From: an uncultured Bacteroidales bacterium
Lineage (GTDB): Bacteria; Bacteroidota; Bacteroidia; Bacteroidales; P3
DNA length: 17,502 nt
Assembly (NCBI GenBank): GCA_937915785.1
Contig: CALGGY010000152.1
Coordinates: 1 to 17,502, forward strand
Direction: 5' to 3'
In this document: positions 12,757-17,502 of the stretch, piece after piece
Numbering within the stretch: position 1 is the stretch's first letter
Layout of the letters: the number at the start of each line of letters is the position of its first letter
Notes under the pieces: generated by a model
Seen by the model: the letters and a program-made list of their open reading frames with translations, nothing else
Databases searched by the model: none
Told to the model about the DNA's origin: nothing
Translations under genes and position numbers: made by a program

Positions 12757-13725
12757 TTAGTTTTCTGTGTATTGTGTGCCGAAACGTTCGCGGTACATGC
12801 GTTGGAAAAGTTCGGGGTCGTTCTGCTTGATGTCGGCGAGGCGGCCTTGGCGGTCGGCCTCGTCCCAGCGTTGCGCGAGGTTTTCGGTGCTTGCGCCGTT
12901 GTTGCCTATCATCCGGGCGAGGCTTTGCGGCGCGGCCATTGCCGAGAGCGCCGCTGCGGCGTTGTCGAAATCGGCTTCCAGCAGTGCCTGCCATGCGGGG
13001 CGCTGTGCCTCGCCAAGGCGGCAGTCGGCCACGGCGGTGTCGAGCAGCTTGGCTATCTCGGCCTTGTGCTGCGCCTCCAGCCGTCCCTCCAGCTCGGCAA
13101 CCTTGCCTTCCAGCTCGGTTACTTTGTTTTCCAGTTCGCTTTTCTGTTGCGACAGTGTCGCTTTTTCGTTGCCAAGGTCTTGCACTTGTTGTTCAAGTGT
13201 GGCAACCTGTTGTTCCAATGTGTTTTTTTGTTCCATGTCGGTATTGTTTTCGATGTAAAGTTCCATGCTTAGGTGCAGTATGTCGCCTGCCCGCAGTGTT
13301 TGTTCGGTGGAGTTGTGTTTCAGCACCATGGCGTTGCGGTTGGCTCCGATGGCGCAGACGGAGCATTCGAGGAGCGTGGCTTTTGTTACGGTGCGTTGCC
13401 GCTGTCCGGGAAGCATAAGGCCGGGGTCGTCGCTCACGGCCACTATCTCGAAACCTATGGAGCAGCAGCGTATCACGCCTCTGTCCACCTTTTCGGCTAT
13501 CTGGGCGGAAATGGGGTCGTCGCGGTCGAACTCGGCGTCGGCCAGCAGGCGTCCGTCCTCCTTGCGTATGTTGGTCCACCGGCCAATGGGCAGCAGGTCG
13601 GAGTTGTGGCCGTACAGCATCACGGGGTTGCGCTCGAACTGCGCGGTGTCGATGCCGTCGGTGAGCACACGGTAGCCGAAGCAGTTCAGGCTTTCGTCGC
13701 TAAGTACAAAGGTTTTGTTTTTCAT
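12757..13725 (-). CDS. Prohead protease fused to scaffold domain (HK97-type)
   Basis: This encodes 322 residues. Residues about 5-137 are an HK97-type capsid maturation protease. The likely triad is His40 (MLYGHNSD), Ser89 (RCCSIGFEI) and Glu120 (ATLLECSVCAIGANRNA), and the 49-residue His-Ser spacing equals that I recall for HK97. Residues about 164-225 are a strong coiled coil (TLEQQVATLEQQVQDLGNEK, then LENKVTELEGKVAELEGRLE), which would act as scaffold. The end is helical. Met164 (ATG at 13236) could start a separate scaffold protein of 159 residues, like Mu Z inside I. The start overlaps the small terminase stop (ATGA, 13722-13725). Confidence 0.85.
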   Translation of the reverse strand: MKNKTFVLSDESLNCFGYRVLTDGIDTAQFERNPVMLYGHNSDLLPIGRWTNIRKEDGRLLADAEFDRDDPISAQIAEKVDRGVIRCCSIGFEIVAVSDDPGLMLPGQRQRTVTKATLLECSVCAIGANRNAMVLKHNSTEQTLRAGDILHLSMELYIENNTDMEQKNTLEQQVATLEQQVQDLGNEKATLSQQKSELENKVTELEGKVAELEGRLEAQHKAEIAKLLDTAVADCRLGEAQRPAWQALLEADFDNAAAALSAMAAPQSLARMIGNNGASTENLAQRWDEADRQGRLADIKQNDPELFQRMYRERFGTQYTEN

Positions 13726-14180
13726 TGTTTCTTCATTTTTTCGTTGATAAACAGTTCCTGGTAATGTGTGAGCAGGCGCATGAACTCCGGGGTGATGTTG
13801 TTGTCCCACTCCATGCGGGTCTCCAGCCATTTGTTCAGCGCGCTGAACACCTCGATGGTGTCCACCACGTTGGCTTTTTTGTCGATGCGTTCCACGGCGG
13901 CGGCCAGTTTGCTAATCTGGTCCACTATCTTGCCCACGTCGCCGAGGTCTATTTCCTCGCTGTTGAGCTTGTCGAGCAGGCGCGATATGAGGAGCAGGTT
14001 CTTGTTCACCAGTTCCGGGCGTGTTATGTTCATGCCGCTGCGGGTCTCTTTCCAGCCCTCTTTCTCCACCCAGCGGCCCAGAGTTACGGCGCTCACCCCC
14101 ACTTTTCCGGCAATCTGCTTTTGGCTCATGCCCTGGAAGTAATACAGCCGTGCAAGTTCTTTCTTCTGTTTGTTGTCCAT
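13722..14180 (-). CDS. Small terminase subunit (DUF1804/gpP-type HTH)
   Basis: This encodes 152 residues from ATG 14180; an upstream start at 14264 is less likely because it would run through the promoter. Residues about 10-43 (ARLYYFQGMSQKQIAGKVGV, then SAVTLGRWVEKEGW) form a helix-turn-helix like that of phage small terminases, which bind the packaging start site. The rest is helical (LDLGDVGKIVDQISKLAAAV-like) and would support ring assembly. It is the first gene of the leftward operon, divergent from the large terminase, so the two subunits are made from paired promoters. It could also be a late regulator. Confidence 0.7.
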   Translation of the reverse strand: MDNKQKKELARLYYFQGMSQKQIAGKVGVSAVTLGRWVEKEGWKETRSGMNITRPELVNKNLLLISRLLDKLNSEEIDLGDVGKIVDQISKLAAAVERIDKKANVVDTIEVFSALNKWLETRMEWDNNITPEFMRLLTHYQELFINEKMKKQ

Positions 14181-14201
14181 TTGTAGCGTTTTTTCAGTTT
14201 G

Positions 14202-14209
14202 CAAAATTA
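14202..14209 (-). promoter_or_regulatory. Leftward late promoter, -7 box
   Basis: Reading leftward, TAATTTTG matches TAnnTTTG and ends 21 bases before the small terminase ATG (14180). No good TTTG is found at the -33 position, so an activator may be required. The box lies inside a 14-bp sequence (14198-14211) that recurs in inverted form at the rightward promoter. Confidence 0.55.
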
Positions 14210-14279
14210 CTTCACTTTTTGCGTACATTTTTATTTTATACATATATAATACACTGTTATACAAAACCTTTTGGCATTA

Positions 14280-14311
14280 TTGCAGGCCGGCAAGGCTTTT
14301 TAGTAATTTTG
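14280..14311 (+). promoter_or_regulatory. Rightward packaging promoter
   Basis: The -7 box TAATTTTG is at 14304-14311 with TTG at 14280-14282 (21-bp spacing), the Bacteroidota arrangement. The start of transcription would be near 14318, giving a leader of only about 11 bases before the terminase ATG at 14329. The 14-mer AGTAATTTTGCAAA (14302-14315) is the exact inverted copy of that at the leftward promoter. The bases between them are strongly AT-rich (14216-14260). Confidence 0.6.
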
Positions 14312-14328
14312 CAAAAACGTTTTTTTGC

Positions 14329-15849
14329 ATGAATATCGAAAAATCCGAGATATACAAACAGTGGAAATCCGACTGCGAGCGCATCCGCTCCGGGCAGTTC
14401 GGGGTGTCCGTCACGTCCGGGAACGAGGCTCTGCGCAACCGCCGCATTGCCAAAGCCCGCAAGGACTACGCCTACTTCGTGAGCACATATTTCCCCCACG
14501 TGGCCAGAAAGCCGTGCGCCCGGTTCCAGACCGCCGCCGCCGGATACATACTGCGCAACCCCGGCACCCGCGCCGTGTTCGAGTGGGCAAGGGGACACGC
14601 CAAGTCCACACACATGGACGTTTTTATCCCCCTGTGGCTGAAAATACAGGAACAGCCGCAGTTCCACACCATGGTGCTGGTGGGCAAGAGCGCCGACAGC
14701 GCCGAGCGCCTGCTGGCCGACCTGCAGGAGGAGCTGCAGTACAACGAGCTCTACACCGCCGACTTCGGCAAGCAGATGAAAGAGGGCTGCTGGGCCGACG
14801 GCGAGTTCACCACCACCGACAACTGCCATTTCATAGCGCTGGGACGGGGACAGTCGCCGCGAGGCATCAAGCACAAAGGCCAGCGCCCCGACTACATAGT
14901 CATCGACGACCTCGACGACGACGAGATGTGCCGCAACCGCAAACGTGTGGCCGACACCACAGACTGGGTGCTCACCGCACTGTTCGGAGCCATGGAAGCC
15001 GGAAGGGGACGGTTCATCATGGTGGGCAACCGCATAAGCCAGAACTCCGTGCTGGCCAACATGGTGCAGCGCCCCGGAGTGTACCACACACGGGTGAACA
15101 TACTCGACAGCGCCGGACGGCCATCGTGGAAAGAGAACTACACCGCCGCCGAAATACAGAGCCTGCGGCAATACGTGGGCGAACGGCGGTTCCAAAAAGA
15201 GTACATGAACAACCCCATTGTGGAGGGCACCGTGTTCCGCTCCGAAAACATTGTGTGGGGCGACATGCTGAAAGACCTGCGGCAGTACCGCCAGCTGGTG
15301 TGCTACACCGACCCCAGCTGGAAATCGTCCGCGCAAAGCGACTACAAGGCCACCATGCTCATGGGACGGACACCCGACGGCTACTTCCACCTGCTCAAAG
15401 CCTTCGCCGCACAAACCACCGTCACCGCCATGATAGAATGGCACTACACCATCAACACCTGGGTGGACGGACGTGTGCCCGTGCTCTATTTCATGGAGGC
15501 CAACATGCTGCAGCAGATACTGGTGGACGAGTTCCGCAAATACGGCGAAAGCATCGGCGACATAATACCCATACGCGGCGACACACGCAAAAAACCCGAC
15601 AAGTTCGCGCGTATCGAGGCTCTGGAACCCCTGTTCACCCAAAACCTCGTAATATTCAACAAAGCCGAACAGGACCAGCCCGGCATGCAGACACTGGTGG
15701 AGCAGATGCTGTGCTTCGAGCGCGGAAGCCGCATCCACGACGACGCGCCCGACGCCCTCGAAGGAGCCATATACCTGCTCCAGCGGCGCTTCGGCTCCAA
15801 CAACCCCACAATACAGATACCCACATCCAAATCATCACGCAAATACTGA
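14329..15849 (+). CDS. Large terminase subunit (Mu gp28-like)
   Basis: This encodes 506 residues. Walker A is RGHAKST (88-94), Walker B is YIVIDDLDDDE (189-199), and a coupling-type segment is MVGNRIS (231-237). The C-terminal nuclease has the RNase H-like motif YTDPSW (326-331) and HDDAPDALEG (470-479) with metal-binding acids. It is the motor that pumps DNA into the prohead and cuts it. In Mu-like phages it packages headful units starting near one phage end. The start at 14329 was chosen from the promoter and because the upstream extension is hydrophobic and not conserved-looking. It leads the rightward operon. Confidence 0.92.
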   Translation: MNIEKSEIYKQWKSDCERIRSGQFGVSVTSGNEALRNRRIAKARKDYAYFVSTYFPHVARKPCARFQTAAAGYILRNPGTRAVFEWARGHAKSTHMDVFIPLWLKIQEQPQFHTMVLVGKSADSAERLLADLQEELQYNELYTADFGKQMKEGCWADGEFTTTDNCHFIALGRGQSPRGIKHKGQRPDYIVIDDLDDDEMCRNRKRVADTTDWVLTALFGAMEAGRGRFIMVGNRISQNSVLANMVQRPGVYHTRVNILDSAGRPSWKENYTAAEIQSLRQYVGERRFQKEYMNNPIVEGTVFRSENIVWGDMLKDLRQYRQLVCYTDPSWKSSAQSDYKATMLMGRTPDGYFHLLKAFAAQTTVTAMIEWHYTINTWVDGRVPVLYFMEANMLQQILVDEFRKYGESIGDIIPIRGDTRKKPDKFARIEALEPLFTQNLVIFNKAEQDQPGMQTLVEQMLCFERGSRIHDDAPDALEGAIYLLQRRFGSNNPTIQIPTSKSSRKY

Positions 15850-15876
15850 AACAATGTACGGGCAACAATTTGCCCC

Positions 15877-15932
15877 AACTGCAAACTCAAAACTGCAAAC
15901 TGCAAACTCAAAACTGCAAACTCAAAACTCAA
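15877..15932 (+). repeat. Heptanucleotide array (8 units) before the DUF1320 gene
   Basis: Eight contiguous 7-bp units of AACTGCA or AACTCAA run from 15877 to 15932 and end 6 bases before the ATG at 15939. The array fills most of the 89-bp gap after the terminase. It contains no G except in the GCA units and no self-complementarity, so the RNA should be unstructured. Confidence 0.9.
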
Positions 15933-15938
15933 AACACC

Positions 15939-16436
15939 ATGGCATTTCTTACAGCAACCGAACTGAACACCCACATCTACGACTACCAGCTGGCGCAGAT
16001 AACCGAAAACGACCTCACCATCGCCAACACGGCGATACAGGCCGCCATCGCCGAGGTGAAACTCTACATCGGCACACGCTACGACACCGCAACCATTTTC
16101 TCCCAAACCGGCGACAGCCGCAACCAGCTGATACTCGACATCACCAAAACCGTGGCAGTGTATAAGATAATACGGCTGGCCAACCCCGACATCATCTACG
16201 AACGCTACCACGACGCCTACACCGAGGCCATCAGCCTGCTCAAAGCCATTGCCAGCGGCAACATATCGGGACAGCTGCCACGCATAACAGTGAGCTCCGG
16301 CAGCGGCGGCGGCAGCTCCAGCGGCTGCGGCTCCAGCGGCGGCGGCTCCGACACCGACACCGACACCGACACCGACAGCTCCACCTACTACCCGCTGCAG
16401 ATACTCGGCAACAAAAAGTTCACACACGACTTTTGA
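15939..16436 (+). CDS. DUF1320 (Mu gp36-like) head-tail protein with disordered tail
   Basis: This encodes 165 residues. Residues 1-108 (MAFLTATELNTHIYDYQLAQ, then AAIAEVKLYIGTRYDT and AVYKIIRLANPDIIYERYHD) match DUF1320/gp36, a helical adaptor thought to sit at the head completion site. Residues 119-138 are Gly/Ser-rich, then four DT repeats (from GACACC x4, 16350-16373), then a short end (YPLQILGNKKFTHDF). In Mu gp36 lies after the capsid gene. Here it is placed between terminase and portal. The start follows a heptanucleotide array. Confidence 0.8.
   Translation: MAFLTATELNTHIYDYQLAQITENDLTIANTAIQAAIAEVKLYIGTRYDTATIFSQTGDSRNQLILDITKTVAVYKIIRLANPDIIYERYHDAYTEAISLLKAIASGNISGQLPRITVSSGSGGGSSSGCGSSGGGSDTDTDTDTDSSTYYPLQILGNKKFTHDF
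16350..16373. repeat. Hexanucleotide microsatellite GACACC x4
   Basis: Four perfect GACACC units encode DTDTDTDT in the linker of the DUF1320 protein. Copy changes keep the frame and would only change linker length. Confidence 0.9.
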
Positions 16437-16444
16437 CCAGTCCA

Positions 16445-16493
16445 AACAGCAAACTCCAAACTCCAAACTGCAAACTCCAAACTCAAAACTCAA
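16445..16493 (+). repeat. Heptanucleotide array (7 units) before the portal gene
   Basis: Seven contiguous 7-bp units (AACAGCA, AACTCCA x2, AACTGCA, AACTCCA, AACTCAA x2) run from 16445 to 16493, two bases before the portal ATG. Like the array before the DUF1320 gene it ends with two AACTCAA units, so the two share both period and phase relative to the start codon region. Confidence 0.9.
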
Positions 16494-16495
16494 AA

Positions 16496-17502
16496 ATGAT
16501 ACACAACAGCAAAAAACAACAGCGTTTGGCGCAACGCATAGTGTACCGCCAGCAGAGCATAGTGCGCCGCGACATCGCCGACTGGCAGAACGCCCTGCGA
16601 AGCGCGGGCAGCGCCTCCAACCCGCGGTTTGTTCGCCTGCAGGAACTCTACAACGACATAGCCCGCGACGCGCACCTCGCCTCGCAGATACAGCTGCGCA
16701 AAAGCAAGACCCTCGGCGCCGACTTCGTCATTGTCAGCCCCCAGGGCAAAATCCTTGAAAAAGAAACCTCCGCCGTTGCCAACATGCCCGTAGTGAGCGA
16801 GCTTATGAACCTCGCCCTCGACAGCCTTTTCTACGGCATAACGCTGGTGGAGCTCTCGCCCAAAGGGCTGCAGAACATCGACCGCCGCCACCTCGACCCG
16901 CGCAACGGGCTGGTGTACCTCGAACAGTACGACGACAGCGGCATACCCTACCGCCAGCTGCCGCAATACGGCAAAACCCTCATCGAGTTCTGCCCCGACC
17001 CCGCCTCGCTCGGCATATACAACCAAGCCGTGCCGCACGTGCTCTACCGCCGCTTCGCGCAAGCCTGCTGGAGCGAGCTTTGCGAAATATACGGCACTCC
17101 GCCCCGATACATCAAAACCGACGAGCAAGACCCGCAGGCGCGCTTGGACCTTGCCAGCACACTGGCCAACACAGGCTCCGCGCCGGTGTTCCTGCTCGGA
17201 ACAGGCGAGGAGGTGGGCTTTGTGCCCGTGAACAACACCGGCGGCGAAGTGTACGAAAACCTTATCCGCGTGTGCTCCAACGAACTCTCGCTGCTCATCA
17301 ACGGCGCCGTGCTGGGACAGGACACCAAAAACGGCTCCAACGCCAAGGAGGAAACCTCCAACTCCATCAACAACCAGATAGCTTTCCGCGACCAGTACTT
17401 CATAGAACAGCAGTTCAACACCACAGTGCTGCCCGCCCTGGCCGCCATGGGGCTGGCGCCCGCCAACGTGCAGCTCAAATTCACCGCCTACGAGGACACC
17501 AA
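16496..17502 (+). CDS. Portal protein, DUF935 (Mu gp29-like), 3' end beyond the window
   Basis: At least 335 residues, cut by the window edge. The N-terminus (MIHNSKKQQRLAQRIVYRQQ) and NDIARDAHLASQIQLRKSKT are typical of DUF935. The core has FAQACWSELCEIYGTPPRYI, in which the W-x-E-x-C-E-x-x-G-x-P stretch is the family signature, and LGQDTKNGSNAKEE, the usual 'GQ-T...GS.A' loop. The portal is the dodecameric ring at the head vertex through which the terminase drives DNA. It follows the DUF1320 gene and probably continues for about 100 residues, followed by an F-like head morphogenesis gene. Confidence 0.9.
   Translation, partial: MIHNSKKQQRLAQRIVYRQQSIVRRDIADWQNALRSAGSASNPRFVRLQELYNDIARDAHLASQIQLRKSKTLGADFVIVSPQGKILEKETSAVANMPVVSELMNLALDSLFYGITLVELSPKGLQNIDRRHLDPRNGLVYLEQYDDSGIPYRQLPQYGKTLIEFCPDPASLGIYNQAVPHVLYRRFAQACWSELCEIYGTPPRYIKTDEQDPQARLDLASTLANTGSAPVFLLGTGEEVGFVPVNNTGGEVYENLIRVCSNELSLLINGAVLGQDTKNGSNAKEETSNSINNQIAFRDQYFIEQQFNTTVLPALAAMGLAPANVQLKFTAYEDT

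Noticed and set aside
13722..14264. Longer form of the small terminase starting at 14264
   Set aside because: It would run through the AT-rich promoter region and the -7 box at 14202-14209; the added residues are not domain-like.
14257..15738. Long minus-strand open frame opposite the large terminase
   Set aside because: It is a His/Val/Gly-rich antisense shadow; the terminase motifs on the plus strand are decisive.
14325..15938. Long open plus-strand frame overlapping the large terminase
   Set aside because: It encodes Arg/His/Pro-rich low-quality sequence, typical of a +1 shadow of a GC-rich gene; only its last part (15939-16436) is the real DUF1320 gene.
15877..16493. Arrays of short repeats considered as CRISPR
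   Set aside because: Units are 7 bp and contiguous with no spacers.
1..17502. Diversity-generating retroelement, tRNA or rRNA genes, insertion sequences
   Set aside because: I saw no reverse transcriptase, no template/variable repeat pair, no tRNA-like cloverleaf and no transposase in the window.

Overview
The window is a Mu-like transposable prophage of a Bacteroidales bacterium with a contractile (myovirus-type) tail. The phage assignment rests on recognisable packaging, capsid, lysis and tail proteins. The host assignment rests on promoters of the Bacteroidota type (-7 box TAnnTTTG), near absence of Shine-Dalgarno sequences, A-rich leaders, and a Bacteroidota-style sheath and DUF6150-like protein. 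Coding GC is high with many C/G third positions, which would suit a GC-rich genus such as Alistipes, but that is a guess.

Layout. Positions 1-89 look like a piece of a broken gene on the minus strand. It stops where a 19-bp sequence repeated at 22-bp spacing begins (88-128), which I read as the transposase-binding end of the prophage. A bidirectional terminator (134-174) follows. From there to 14180 nearly everything is transcribed leftward. In transcription order this is: small terminase, prohead protease/scaffold, major capsid protein, a strong terminator, GH24 lysozyme, a beta-rich 353-aa virion protein, two overlapping spanin-type genes, tail sheath, tail tube, a pair of tail chaperones joined by a -1 frameshift site, tape measure, gp25-like wedge, a DUF6046-like protein, a 46-aa gene, baseplate hub, spike (gpV/gp45), baseplate J (gp47), gp48-like protein and two small tail-end proteins. 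From 14329 a rightward operon encodes the large terminase, a DUF1320 (gp36-like) protein and the portal (cut by the window edge). A short AT-rich divergent promoter region (14181-14328) separates the two operons and carries the same 14-bp core at both -7 boxes in inverted orientation.

Two genes break the leftward order: a secreted DUF6150-like protein (2939-3352) and a 30-residue membrane peptide (7206-7298). Both lie on the plus strand with their own near-identical host-type promoter. Each fits exactly between two tail genes and ends one base from the converging stop. This is the signature of morons, genes expressed from the silent prophage.

The most useful second looks are the two morons, the GGGAAAG frameshift site, the prophage end, the paired inverted promoter boxes, the heptanucleotide leader arrays before two plus-strand genes, and a TA duplication that shortens the gp48-like protein.
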